Virus record (IMG/VR): IMGVR_UViG_3300035670_000113
Location: 23,183-87,182 of that record
DNA from: a virus
Direction: 5' to 3' (one strand)
DNA: 64,000 nt
Shown here: positions 16,679-22,621 of the stretch, one piece after another
Numbering within the stretch: the first letter of the stretch is position 1
Layout of the letters: every line of letters starts with the position of its first letter
Program-made: the position numbers and the translations under genes
The notes under the pieces: model-generated
Told to the model about the DNA's origin: nothing
The model's database searches: none
The model's input: the letters and a program-made list of their open reading frames with translations, nothing else

Positions 16679-16832
16679 TTCCTCTATTTCCAGTTAGCAT
16701 CTTGCAGAACTTTTGCCACCTTCTTTGGCGATTCAATTTCTTCTGATCTCTTATCATTGCCTTATGCCGTCTGGCATCTTGTCTGCGTTCTCTTTCATCA
16801 TCTCTAATCTCTGCCTTTGTTTTTCCAAACAT
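16665..16832 (-). CDS. Arg-rich microprotein, 55 aa
   Basis: The ATG at 16832 follows AAAGGTAGGTAGAA. The product is an Arg/Lys-rich helix (EIRDDERERRQDARRHKAM, then KKLNRQRRWQKF) with one Cys. Overlaps its downstream neighbour by 14 nt. No family recognised; likely nucleic-acid or protein binding by charge. Confidence 0.6.
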   Translation of the reverse strand: MFGKTKAEIRDDERERRQDARRHKAMIRDQKKLNRQRRWQKFCKMLTGNRGNEYN

Positions 16833-16834
16833 TT

Positions 16835-17002
16835 CTACCTACCTTTCTTTATAATACTTTCAAACTCTTCTTTTGTAATTTGTCTAACATCTCCTGCACT
16901 GGTCACATAATATATATCACACAACCAACAATGAAGAAAGTGGTGTGGTAAAACCCATACGTCATCCAAACAGGAGTTACACACAAAACATTTTTTTCTC
17001 AT
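16835..17002 (-). CDS. Zinc-ribbon microprotein, 55 aa
   Basis: The ATG at 17002 follows AAGGGGAAACAA. The protein shows CFVC near residue 5 and CWLC near 25, with further Cys and a His pair (PHHFLH) between, compatible with one zinc ribbon; the C-terminal half is a helix (ITKEEFESIIKK). It ends 2 nt before the next gene and overlaps the upstream one by 4 nt. No named family. Confidence 0.6.
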   Translation of the reverse strand: MRKKCFVCNSCLDDVWVLPHHFLHCWLCDIYYVTSAGDVRQITKEEFESIIKKGR

Positions 17003-17223
17003 TTGTTTCCCCTTAAATATCTAGTTAAAGTTCTAGTAAGAGTGTCTGACAACAGATCATCATCTTTAGTATACAGAAAATTTATCAATCGGTTTAGGTC
17101 TGGTTTAGATAGTGGCACATAAATTAATTCATGTGCATCTCTACATTGGTCTGCTTTAAACTCTGTAGGGAACTCCTTTTCACAATAACTGCAATACCAC
17201 TTGTCTTTTTTATTAATAGCCAC
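16999..17223 (-). CDS. Small zinc-finger protein, 74 aa
   Basis: Starts at GTG 17223 with AGGTAGG upstream. WYCSYCEKEF and DQCRDAHE give a Cys-Cys / Cys-His set, a C2H2-like finger, followed by a charged helical tail (SKPDLNRLINFLYTKDD). It overlaps both neighbours. Such fingers in phage early operons often bind DNA or host enzymes; the target is unknown. Confidence 0.65.
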   Translation of the reverse strand: MAINKKDKWYCSYCEKEFPTEFKADQCRDAHELIYVPLSKPDLNRLINFLYTKDDDLLSDTLTRTLTRYLRGNK

Positions 17224-17398
17224 CAGTACCTACCTGTTCAACCTGTATCATATAAATACCACTCAATGCCTTTGAACACTCCTCAAACAGTCTACACAGA
17301 ATATCATTACTGGAGTTTTTATTGATTGTAAAAGGAAACTTTACAGTCACCTTTTTTTGTCCATGTGAACTAAAACATTTACAGGAATATTTAATCAT
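17213..17398 (-). CDS. Small protein, 61 aa
   Basis: The ATG at 17398 follows AAAGGAGCATA and overlaps the upstream stop (TAATG). The sequence has one CKC near the N-terminus, beta-type strands (KKVTVKFPFTI) and an amphipathic segment (ILCRLFEECSKAL). Not recognised. Confidence 0.55.
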   Translation of the reverse strand: MIKYSCKCFSSHGQKKVTVKFPFTINKNSSNDILCRLFEECSKALSGIYMIQVEQVGTGGY

Positions 17399-17535
17399 TA
17401 TGCTCCTTTCATTAGAAACACTGTCATTGCGGCTGTACCTACTACTAGAAAAATCTCCCATGTTGCAAGGATGTAGGCATCATATACAGTTGTAGTACCA
17501 GTAACAATTCTTTTGTAAATACTTTTTAGTAACAT
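17398..17535 (-). CDS. Single-pass membrane microprotein, 45 aa
   Basis: The ATG at 17535 follows GGAAGGAGAAAATTTTT. A basic N-terminus (KSIYKR) is followed by one hydrophobic segment (ILATWEIFLVVGTAAMTVFL). Overlaps its downstream neighbour by one base. Probably inserted in the host membrane; no family recognised. Confidence 0.6.
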   Translation of the reverse strand: MLLKSIYKRIVTGTTTVYDAYILATWEIFLVVGTAAMTVFLMKGA

Positions 17536-17651
17536 AAAAATTTTCTCCTTCCACAGTATGAGCATCTCCATCCGTGCCCGTGATTATAAAACCATACATA
17601 AGCTCTGCAAACAGAGCAATACATCCATCTCTCTTTTACATTACTTGTCAT
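17526..17651 (-). CDS. Zinc-ribbon microprotein, 41 aa
   Basis: The ATG at 17651 overlaps the methyltransferase stop (ATGA). CSVC near residue 12 and CSYC near 30 form a minimal C4 zinc ribbon with aromatic and His residues between (VWFYNHGHGW). Coupled by overlap to both neighbours. One of several tiny Cys-pair proteins in this operon. Confidence 0.6.
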   Translation of the reverse strand: MTSNVKERWMYCSVCRAYVWFYNHGHGWRCSYCGRRKFLCY

Positions 17652-18328
17652 GCGTTATTCTTCCTTGTTTCTGCAGTAAGATCAACAAAAGTCTCTGTTC
17701 TTCCCAAATCAAACCCATATGTTAGCCACATTGAGTGAAACTGTGCCGAAGAATATTTATAAATAAGTTGTGAAGGGATTTCATCTTTTCGTTCAAAAAT
17801 CGTATTTTCTCTGCTGTTTACTCTTGAAACAATATCTGGAGTAATGTATGCAATTCTGGATGTTGGAATAATTTTCTCACAACCTCTCTTTATCCAATTA
17901 ATAGATGTTGCAGAGTAATCAGCATTAATAAGAAATGCAAACGGCTTATTATATTCAAACGCTTTCTCAATAAATAGGTCCTTTATCGAGAATGGGGGAT
18001 TGGTTATAATACAGTCTATACTGGACAGCTCACTATCTTCCAAAGTTTCTGTTATAAAATTAAACTGCCTATCAATTATGTCTGGTTCAAATCGAATGTC
18101 TGTAGTATAAACACCGTATCTTTTAGTACCTTCCAAGCGCACGGCTATTTTACCACCACCCGCCGCACATTCCCAAATTGTGCCAACATTTTTAGGAATG
18201 AAGGGAATAAGTAAGTCAACAGCATAATTAGGCGTTTCAAATGTATCCCTGCCTTGCACGCTTTCGGGCGTTTTGGGGGGCATGGTAATGCCTTTTTTAG
18301 TGCGTAATTTGTAAGAAAATTCGGGCAT
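17648..18328 (-). CDS. SAM-dependent adenine-type DNA methyltransferase (NPPF)
   Basis: A third methyltransferase, about 226 aa (or 211 aa if the ATG at 18283 is used). DTFETPNYAVDLLIPFI and IWECAAGGGKIAVRL form the SAM site, and IDCIITNPPFSIKDLF carries the catalytic NPPF, the gamma/Dam-like order. It is the first gene of the leftward operon, behind a TTGACA-17-TATAAT promoter at 18454-18426. No partner nuclease is seen. Confidence 0.85.
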   Translation of the reverse strand: MPEFSYKLRTKKGITMPPKTPESVQGRDTFETPNYAVDLLIPFIPKNVGTIWECAAGGGKIAVRLEGTKRYGVYTTDIRFEPDIIDRQFNFITETLEDSELSSIDCIITNPPFSIKDLFIEKAFEYNKPFAFLINADYSATSINWIKRGCEKIIPTSRIAYITPDIVSRVNSRENTIFERKDEIPSQLIYKYSSAQFHSMWLTYGFDLGRTETFVDLTAETRKNNA

Positions 18329-18356
18329 TTTGGTGAAAATTCCTTTGCTTTAACCC

Positions 18357-18385
18357 TTGACAAATGGGTGATTTTGTGCTATAAT
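18357..18385 (+). promoter_or_regulatory. Rightward promoter, TTGACA-17-TATAAT
   Basis: Exact -35 TTGACA (18357-18362) and -10 TATAAT (18380-18385), spacer 17. CCC precedes the -35. It would start transcription near 18392 and drive the tRNA region. It faces the leftward promoter 40 bp away. Confidence 0.85.
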
Positions 18386-18390
18386 AGGCA

Positions 18391-18420
18391 CATCGTTAGA
18401 AAGTAAATTACCCAACGATG
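18391..18420. repeat. 7-bp inverted repeat between face-to-face promoters
   Basis: CATCGTT at 18391-18397 and AACGATG at 18414-18420, 16 nt apart, lie exactly where the two opposing transcripts begin. Both RNAs would start with nearly the same bases. It could be an operator or a shared initial-transcript element. Confidence 0.5.
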
Positions 18421-18425
18421 AACCA

Positions 18426-18454
18426 ATTATACACCATTTTAATGATTTTGTCAA
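18426..18454 (-). promoter_or_regulatory. Leftward promoter, TTGACA-17-TATAAT
   Basis: On the minus strand TTGACA (18454-18449) and TATAAT (18431-18426) are exact with a 17-nt spacer, preceded by TTTACCC. It drives the leftward operon from 18328 down to nrdJ. Confidence 0.85.
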
Positions 18455-18470
18455 GGGTAAAAAACAAAGT

Positions 18471-18542
18471 GCCTCGGTAGTTCAGTGGTAGAACATCATA
18501 CTTGTAATATGATTGTCAGAGGTTCGATTCCTCTTCGAGGCT
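18471..18542 (+). tRNA. tRNA-Thr(TGT)
   Basis: Full cloverleaf. Anticodon loop CTTGTAA gives TGT for ACA codons. T-loop TTCGATT. No CCA is encoded, so the host must add it. Confidence 0.92.
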
Positions 18543-18551
18543 CCTAAGTGG

Positions 18552-18603
18552 TGTGGTCAACATTCTATGGAGAGATATTTCTCTAAAAATGACAAAGACC
18601 ATA
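18552..18603 (+). ncRNA. Candidate small structured RNA, 52 nt
   Basis: TGTGGTC and GACCATA at the ends pair over 7 bp (one G-U), with an internal AGAGA/TCTCT hairpin. Located between tRNA-Thr and a small gene, where no coding frame is convincing. One of several end-paired RNAs in this region; this is the weakest case. Confidence 0.3.
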
Positions 18604-18667
18604 TATACAAAATCGTTGAGCCTGAGTAAGCCAACAGCCACAACTAGAGTATCAGAGAGGTAATAAT

Positions 18668-18898
18668 ATGGATGAAAAAGTCTACTCTGGTGTTATACAC
18701 GAGATTAAAGATGGTAAAGTACACCACTGCATAACCATCACTATAACACAATATAGTAACTCAAAAATGCCTGAGAAGATAGATGATGGCTTCAAGTTAA
18801 TTAGCAAGTCATCCAAGAAAGTTGGGTTTCTGGAAGTTAATGGAATTTACTTCTCTGGAACTGTACATACTTTTATATTCAAAAAGTATCTGGATTGA
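18668..18898 (+). CDS. Hypothetical protein, 76 aa
   Basis: Unrecognised small protein between two tRNAs. The ATG follows AGAGAGGTAATAAT. Composition suggests a small beta-rich domain (VHHCITITITQY; VGFLEVNGIYFSGTVHTF). No Cys cluster or membrane segment. The gene ends 3 nt before tRNA-Phe, so RNA processing must separate them. Confidence 0.6.
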   Translation: MDEKVYSGVIHEIKDGKVHHCITITITQYSNSKMPEKIDDGFKLISKSSKKVGFLEVNGIYFSGTVHTFIFKKYLD

Positions 18899-18901
18899 TA
18901 T

Positions 18902-18974
18902 GTATCCTTAGCTCATGTAGTAGAGCACCTTCCTGAAGAGAAGGGGGTGGCTAGTGCAAGTCTAGCAGGATACA
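18902..18974 (+). tRNA. tRNA-Phe(GAA)
   Basis: Acceptor GTATCCT/AGGATAC, anticodon loop CTGAAGA gives GAA. The T-loop is TGCAAGT, a departure from the usual TTCRANT. A 7-bp hairpin (GAGCAGT/ACTGCTC) follows it before the next ribosome site. Confidence 0.85.
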
Positions 18975-19007
18975 CAAGAGCAGTAATACACTGCTCGAAG
19001 GAGTACC

Positions 19008-19367
19008 ATGTTACCAAAGTATCACTATGAAATTGATGCTAACACTGGGAACGAAATTAAAGTTAGAAATTATCAATGCCCTACAGGTTGTAGTGTAGGC
19101 ATAGCAGACTATCTCTGCTTTACAATAAACACTGGTAAGGCCACAATTACTACAACACCTTCAAACCTATACAATGATACAGAGGAGTGTTTAAAGATTA
19201 TTATAAGAAATACTTCTAAAAAGACTGTAAAGATTGGAGGACCACTTTCACAGGATTTATCCCTGCTTCAAAATGCTGTAATAGAAATACCTATAAACAG
19301 TGTAAGTAAGGTATTTCTAAGAACTGATAGTGGTAGTACAATAGTAGAGTATATGATTTTAGGGTGA
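19008..19367 (+). CDS. Hypothetical beta-rich protein, 119 aa
   Basis: The ATG follows GAAGGAGTACC. Thr/Ser/Ile-rich strands through the length (CFTINTGKATITTTPSNLY; CLKIIIRNTSKKTVKIGG; STIVEYMILG) suggest a beta-sandwich, such as a virion-associated or decoration-like domain. The start DANTGNEIKVRN resembles the opening of the structural-like gene at 41534 (DANTGELVQI). Function unknown. Confidence 0.6.
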   Translation: MLPKYHYEIDANTGNEIKVRNYQCPTGCSVGIADYLCFTINTGKATITTTPSNLYNDTEECLKIIIRNTSKKTVKIGGPLSQDLSLLQNAVIEIPINSVSKVFLRTDSGSTIVEYMILG

Positions 19368-19373
19368 GTTACT

Positions 19374-19444
19374 GGGCGATTGATGTAACGGGAGCCTGAT
19401 TGCTTTGCAAGCAATTCGTAAGAGTTCGATTCTCTTATCGTCCA
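19374..19444 (+). tRNA. tRNA-Ala(TGC)
   Basis: Anticodon loop TTTGCAA gives TGC. The acceptor GGGCGAT/ATCGTCC contains the G3:U70 pair that identifies alanine tRNAs, which supports the assignment. Confidence 0.9.
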
Positions 19445-19458
19445 CTAGTCTAATAGCA

Positions 19459-19632
19459 TCGGCTGAGAAACTAGGACAACACTCAGTTTGTTGCCCAGGC
19501 AATAAGTACGGTAGTCATCGAAGGTAATCTGCAAAGATATTCCTCCTAGTAGTAAGAGGTAATCCCTGATGGCAAAAGGAGTGAGTTTGCTACAATAACA
19601 ATAATCTCCGCCTACAAGAAAGGGTAAGCCGA
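19459..19632 (+). ncRNA. Candidate structured RNA between tRNA-Ala and tRNA-His
   Basis: A 212-nt stretch without a convincing gene. TCGGCT (19459-19464) pairs with AGCCGA (19627-19632), enclosing shorter helices such as ACTAGG/CCTAGT and CTGAG/CTCAG. The closing helix is only 6 bp, so this is a weaker relative of the RNAs at 21675, 22228 and 25419. Confidence 0.35.
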
Positions 19633-19656
19633 CCTGTAAAGTGTAAGCAGGATTAT

Positions 19657-19729
19657 GGTGGCTAGCGTATAAATGGTAGTACACTCGTCTGTGAAACGAG
19701 AGGTGAGGGATCGTTACCCTCTGGCCGCC
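19657..19729 (+). tRNA. tRNA-His(GTG)
   Basis: Anticodon loop CTGTGAA gives GTG. The extra 5' G (G-1) opposite C73, the mark of histidine tRNAs, is encoded. Confidence 0.9.
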
Positions 19730-19764
19730 CCTTGAGCTTTAAGGCTCAGAGAAAGGGATAACCA

Positions 19765-19950
19765 ATGTTAGCTGTCTTGTACGTTTCAATCAGTATAGGT
19801 GTATTTATAGCATACTTACTTGATATGGAAGGGCCTTTTGAAGGACTGCCAAAAACAATTTTTAATATACTAGGAAACTTTGTTGAGGCGTTCTTCTGGC
19901 CCATCACACTTTACATGCATATCTTTAAAAAGATTTGGGGTGATGAATGA
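19765..19950 (+). CDS. Small membrane protein, 61 aa
   Basis: An N-terminal hydrophobic segment (VLYVSISIGVFIAYLL), then an amphipathic aromatic part (FVEAFFWPITLYMHIFKKIW). Overlaps the next gene (ATGA). Likely membrane-bound; unrecognised. Confidence 0.6.
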   Translation: MLAVLYVSISIGVFIAYLLDMEGPFEGLPKTIFNILGNFVEAFFWPITLYMHIFKKIWGDE

Positions 19951-20147
19951 AAAAAGACGCATTTCAAGTAGGCTACGATGTAAAAAGTAGTGTAATCACT
20001 GTTTTATCTCTGATTGGAATGATAGTATTATGTGTTGGAGCATTTTTAATTATATCATTTTTTGCTACACAGTTTCAATACTACACTCATCAGCCTGAGA
20101 TGAACTATGTTGTATCAATTCCAAAAACAATTATAGGAGCACACTAA
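19947..20147 (+). CDS. Small membrane protein, 66 aa
   Basis: A polar N-terminus followed by one long hydrophobic segment (VITVLSLIGMIVLCVGAFLI). Translationally coupled to both neighbours by 4-nt and 1-nt overlaps. Not recognised. Confidence 0.6.
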   Translation: MKKDAFQVGYDVKSSVITVLSLIGMIVLCVGAFLIISFFATQFQYYTHQPEMNYVVSIPKTIIGAH

Positions 20148-20248
20148 TGAGAACTAAAATCGCTTGGTGCAAAAGATGTAATTCATATAGAGTCTTTATT
20201 AAGATTGGATCTATTTGGAACTGCAGAGTTTGCGGAGAACAAAAATAG
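20147..20248 (+). CDS. Zinc-ribbon microprotein, 33 aa
   Basis: The ATG overlaps the previous stop (TAATG) with AGGAGC upstream. WCKRC near residue 8 and CRVCG near 26 form a minimal C4 zinc ribbon. Very similar in design to the 41-aa microprotein at 17526-17651. Confidence 0.6.
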   Translation: MRTKIAWCKRCNSYRVFIKIGSIWNCRVCGEQK

Positions 20249-20254
20249 AAAGAT

Positions 20255-20327
20255 GCTCCTATCTTCTAATGGACAGGAAACTAGACTCTCAATCTAGGAA
20301 TCGTGGGTTCAACTCCCCGTAGGAGCA
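20255..20327 (+). tRNA. tRNA-Glu(CTC)
   Basis: Acceptor GCTCCTA/TAGGAGC; anticodon loop CTCTCAA gives CTC for GAG codons. The T-stem needs one bulged T to pair, so the gene is slightly irregular. Confidence 0.82.
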
Positions 20328-20351
20328 CACAAATATAAAATGTTCTTTTGG

Positions 20352-20357
20352 TATAAT
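20352..20357 (+). promoter_or_regulatory. Possible -10 element (TGG-TATAAT)
   Basis: TGGTATAAT, the extended -10 shared by this phage's promoters, 15 nt before a small gene. The -35 position (ACAAAT) is poor, so activity may depend on the extended -10. Confidence 0.4.
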
Positions 20358-20371
20358 ATATAGGAGATAGA

Positions 20372-20494
20372 ATGTTAAACTTAATAAGAAACTTCATTAA
20401 GGCATACAAAGAAGCATGGCTTGAAGAGAAGGTTATCTTTATAGCCCTGTGCATATTCTTTATTGTTATCGTAGTTTTAGAAACCAGATTTTAG
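20372..20494 (+). CDS. Single-pass membrane microprotein, 40 aa
   Basis: AGGAGATAGA precedes the ATG. A charged N-terminal half (IKAYKEAWLEEK) is followed by a hydrophobic C-terminal segment (VIFIALCIFFIVIVVL). It ends 8 nt before tRNA-Glu(TTC). Confidence 0.6.
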   Translation: MLNLIRNFIKAYKEAWLEEKVIFIALCIFFIVIVVLETRF

Positions 20495-20502
20495 TGGTAA
20501 AT

Positions 20503-20575
20503 GCTCCCTTCGTCTAGTGGTTAGGACATCTCCCTTTCAAGGAGAAGATGGTGGGTTCGACCCCCACAGGGAGCA
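20503..20575 (+). tRNA. tRNA-Glu(TTC)
   Basis: Acceptor GCTCCCT/AGGGAGC, anticodon loop CTTTCAA gives TTC. Clean cloverleaf with T-loop TTCGACC. Confidence 0.92.
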
Positions 20576-20593
20576 CTGAAGCATGTAAGACAT

Positions 20594-20666
20594 TGACGAC
20601 TAGTTCAATTGGCGGAACGCCTGTCTCTGGAACAGGAGGCTCCAGGTTCGATCCCTGGGTCGTCAG
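20594..20666 (+). tRNA. tRNA-Gln(CTG)
   Basis: Acceptor TGACGAC/GTCGTCA with the U1-A72 pair usual for glutamine tRNAs; anticodon loop CTCTGGA gives CTG. Confidence 0.9.
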
Positions 20667-20667
20667 C

Positions 20668-20730
20668 TTGGGAGTGACAATGTTACTGTAGTAAAGTCTG
20701 CATACAAGTCCTTGTGGCTTAGACTCCCAA
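20668..20730 (+). ncRNA. Small end-paired RNA, 63 nt
   Basis: TTGGGAGT and ACTCCCAA pair over 8 perfect bp at the two ends. Inside is an ACAAG/CTTGT hairpin. It begins 2 nt after tRNA-Gln and is about tRNA length, but has no T-loop. Likely processed with the tRNAs. Confidence 0.5.
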
Positions 20731-20739
20731 ATCGAAAAT

Positions 20740-20781
20740 CTGTAAATCCACTATGCATAATCCTGAATAGTGGATTTACAG
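20740..20781 (+). repeat. Perfect 14-bp inverted repeat
   Basis: CTGTAAATCCACTA at 20740-20753 and its exact complement at 20768-20781, with a 14-nt loop. No T-run follows, so it is a stable RNA hairpin or a protein-binding site rather than a standard terminator. Confidence 0.7.
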
Positions 20782-20846
20782 GCTAATGGATAACATCTTC
20801 ACTACATCATATCTTATTATAATTGAGTACAAGAAAGGAAAAACTA

Positions 20847-21113
20847 ATGTATAAAATCGAGTTCGCTCATTTCCCTAACGAGGGTGGATCTGGAAAGTTT
20901 CAAGAAAATGGTAATACGCTCAAGTATGTTGGACATACTACGTGTGTAATCCTAAAAGGTGAAGAATTAATCTCCACTGGTAAAGCATTTTGTGGAGAAA
21001 AGGATAAGTATAACAAGGAAAAAGGTCGTAAAGTGGCTCTTTCCAGGGCTATTAAAAACCTTGATAGAGATACAAGAACCACTATTTGGAATGAGTACTT
21101 TTGCAGAAAGTAA
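20847..21113 (+). CDS. Hypothetical protein, 88 aa
   Basis: The ATG at 20847 is chosen for its AAAGGAA site; an in-frame TTG lies earlier. The product is basic with a Lys-rich centre (EKDKYNKEKGRKVALSRAI) and two Cys. No family recognised. It ends 9 nt before tRNA-Lys(CTT). Confidence 0.6.
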   Translation: MYKIEFAHFPNEGGSGKFQENGNTLKYVGHTTCVILKGEELISTGKAFCGEKDKYNKEKGRKVALSRAIKNLDRDTRTTIWNEYFCRK

Positions 21114-21122
21114 AATACTGAT

Positions 21123-21196
21123 GGGTCTGTAGCTCAATTGGCTAGAGCAAGTGCCTCTTAAGCATTAGGTTCAGAGTTCAAATCTCTGCAGACTCA
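21123..21196 (+). tRNA. tRNA-Lys(CTT)
   Basis: Anticodon loop CTCTTAA gives CTT for AAG codons. Acceptor GGGTCTG/CAGACTC with one wobble pair. Confidence 0.9.
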
Positions 21197-21212
21197 CTTA
21201 AGGATATATAAG

Positions 21213-21479
21213 ATGTCATTACTTCAAGAAGTCAGAGACTATAAAGATGTTATTACTTTTGGTAAGTATAAAGGTCATACCTACAGATACATTATTGATA
21301 TTGACCCATCCTATATTGACTGGCTAGATTCCCAAGAAATTGTAAAACTTCCAGCAAGGATGATGAAAAAAGTATTACATAATAAAAAAGAAAATGACAT
21401 ATTCTACGATGTAGATATTAGTCATGCTGACGATGACATTATTAATGGTGGATGTGACCCGAATATGTGGGGGGATTAA
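21213..21479 (+). CDS. ExoX C-terminal-like domain protein, 88 aa
   Basis: ITFGKYKGHTYRYIIDIDPSYIDWL matches the small domain found at the C-terminus of exonuclease X-type proteins and as a stand-alone phage protein; it probably binds nucleic acid. The rest is acidic and helical (ENDIFYDVDISHADDD). No nuclease domain is present, so it is not an exonuclease by itself. Confidence 0.65.
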   Translation: MSLLQEVRDYKDVITFGKYKGHTYRYIIDIDPSYIDWLDSQEIVKLPARMMKKVLHNKKENDIFYDVDISHADDDIINGGCDPNMWGD

Positions 21480-21499
21480 TACACCATAAATCATCTTAT

Positions 21500-21571
21500 G
21501 CTCCTGTAGGTTAATGGATAACCGCTTCGCTACGGACGAAGAATCTGCGAGTTCGATCCTTGCCAGGAGCT
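21500..21571 (+). tRNA. tRNA-Arg(ACG)
   Basis: Acceptor GCTCCTG/CAGGAGC; anticodon loop CTACGGA gives ACG. A34 would need the host TadA deaminase to read CGC and CGA. Confidence 0.9.
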
Positions 21572-21583
21572 CAGTTAAATAAT

Positions 21584-21670
21584 GGAGAGTTGGCCGAGCG
21601 GTAAGGCTCTCGTCTTGAAAACGAGTGACATCTGTAAAAGGGTGCAGGGGTTCAATTCCTCTACTCTCCG
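21584..21670 (+). tRNA. tRNA-Ser(TGA)
   Basis: Class II tRNA with a long variable arm; anticodon loop CTTGAAA gives TGA for UCA. Acceptor GGAGAGT/ACTCTCC, discriminator G. Confidence 0.92.
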
Positions 21671-21674
21671 CCTT

Positions 21675-21926
21675 GTATCACATTTAGTAAGCAATCTAAT
21701 CACAGAAGGTTGCTGAAAATCAAGTAAGAAAAGAAAGTCTTACATGCACCAGGCATACCATTAAGATGTATGTATACTATATTAAGTTTAACTGTGAGTG
21801 TGACTTATTATAGGGTTATCAGGCTGTGACGCTTGAGATTCTACCAAAAATTCAGGTAACGACTGGAAAATGGTAGACGGTTACTAGAATCCGATGCCTT
21901 GAAATAAGGTGAGTGCAGTGTGATAC
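21675..21926 (+). ncRNA. Large structured RNA A, 252 nt, closed by a perfect end helix
   Basis: GTATCACA (21675-21682) and TGTGATAC (21919-21926) pair exactly, and fill almost the whole space between two serine tRNAs. Inside are nested helices GATTCTA/TAGAATC, CTACCA/TGGTAG and GTAAC/GTTAC, plus hairpins GTAAGA/TCTTAC and AGCAA/TTGCT. No coding frame fits. The fold is unlike the other RNAs in sequence but alike in design. Confidence 0.6.
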
Positions 21927-21928
21927 TT

Positions 21929-22013
21929 GGAAGATTGCCCGACCGGTAAGGGCTCGGTTTGCTAAACCGAAGGCATCCGTAAGGGTGAATAGGTTCGATT
22001 CCTATATCTTCCG
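21929..22013 (+). tRNA. tRNA-Ser(GCT)
   Basis: Class II tRNA; anticodon loop TTGCTAA gives GCT for AGC/AGU. Starts 2 nt after structured RNA A ends. Confidence 0.92.
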
Positions 22014-22059
22014 CCTAAAAGACTAATAAGACAAAGATTGTCAAATTTCAAATTTACCC

Positions 22060-22088
22060 TTGACATGGCAAACATGTTGTGGTATACT
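22060..22088 (+). promoter_or_regulatory. Promoter, TTTACCC-TTGACA-17-TATACT
   Basis: TTGACA (22060-22065), 17-nt spacer ending TGTGG, and TATACT (22083-22088). TTTACCC abuts the -35. It drives the end-paired small RNA and the tRNAs that follow. Confidence 0.8.
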
Positions 22089-22094
22089 AGGGGT

Positions 22095-22150
22095 ATGTGG
22101 ACGAAATGACCACCCCGCCTTTGGTGCAAACTGGGAATGGAAGTCCACAT
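22095..22150 (+). ncRNA. Small end-paired RNA, 56 nt, directly behind a promoter
   Basis: ATGTGGAC and GTCCACAT pair over 8 perfect bp; inside is a CACC/GGTG hairpin. The expected transcript start is at its 5' edge, so it is the first element of the transcript. tRNA-Ile starts 2 nt after it. Confidence 0.5.
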
Positions 22151-22152
22151 TA

Positions 22153-22226
22153 GCAGAAGTGGTGAAGTGGTATAACACGCTCGTCTGATAAGCGAGTATA
22201 CGCAGGTCCGAATCCTGCCTTCTGCA
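22153..22226 (+). tRNA. tRNA-Ile(GAT)
   Basis: Acceptor GCAGAAG/CTTCTGC; anticodon loop CTGATAA gives GAT. The T-loop is TCCGAAT. Confidence 0.88.
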
Positions 22227-22227
22227 C

Positions 22228-22530
22228 TAATGTCTGTGTGCCAGACTATAAAAGAACGTCCTACGGTTGAAATGGGATGTGTGGAGGTCTAACATACACA
22301 GGCTGTAAGTAACTCTGTAGTGATATTGGCAGAAGAAGAGATGCAAATTAGACCAGCATCTACTGCGCTCACATTCGGTAGCAATTAAACATGGTTAGTA
22401 GGCGAATGTGTGGGGTAGACATCCCCCCAAGACGGTGATAATTACAGGCCAGTAATTTGAGTCTTGTGAACCAGAATAATCATAGACAGAGTGAAAGCTA
22501 GGAGGCCTTACAAGCTTCCCACAGACATTA
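22228..22530 (+). ncRNA. Large structured RNA B, 303 nt, closed by an 11-bp end helix
   Basis: TAATGTCTGTG (22228-22238) and CACAGACATTA (22520-22530) pair perfectly. It fills the gap between two isoleucine tRNAs, starting 1 nt after one. Inside are CACATTCG/CGAATGTG, GGGG/CCCC, nested AAGAC/GTCTT with AATTAC/GTAATT, and AAGCT/AGCTT. No protein frame spans it. The strongest of the three large RNAs. Confidence 0.65.
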
Positions 22531-22534
22531 ACAT

Positions 22535-22607
22535 GCTCCAGTAACTCAATGGTCAGAGTACCGCTCTTATAAGGCGTTAGTTGTAGGTTCGACTCCTACT
22601 TGGAGCA
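22535..22607 (+). tRNA. tRNA-Ile(TAT)
   Basis: Anticodon loop CTTATAA gives TAT for AUA codons, a codon common in AT-rich genes. Acceptor GCTCCAG/TTGGAGC. Confidence 0.88.
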
Positions 22608-22621
22608 CAGAAAGGAAATCT

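Noticed and set aside
21675-22530. Group I or group II introns between tRNAs
   Set aside because: Neighbouring tRNAs are intact, no split exon is joined, and I could not find the P/Q/R/S or domain V core motifs.
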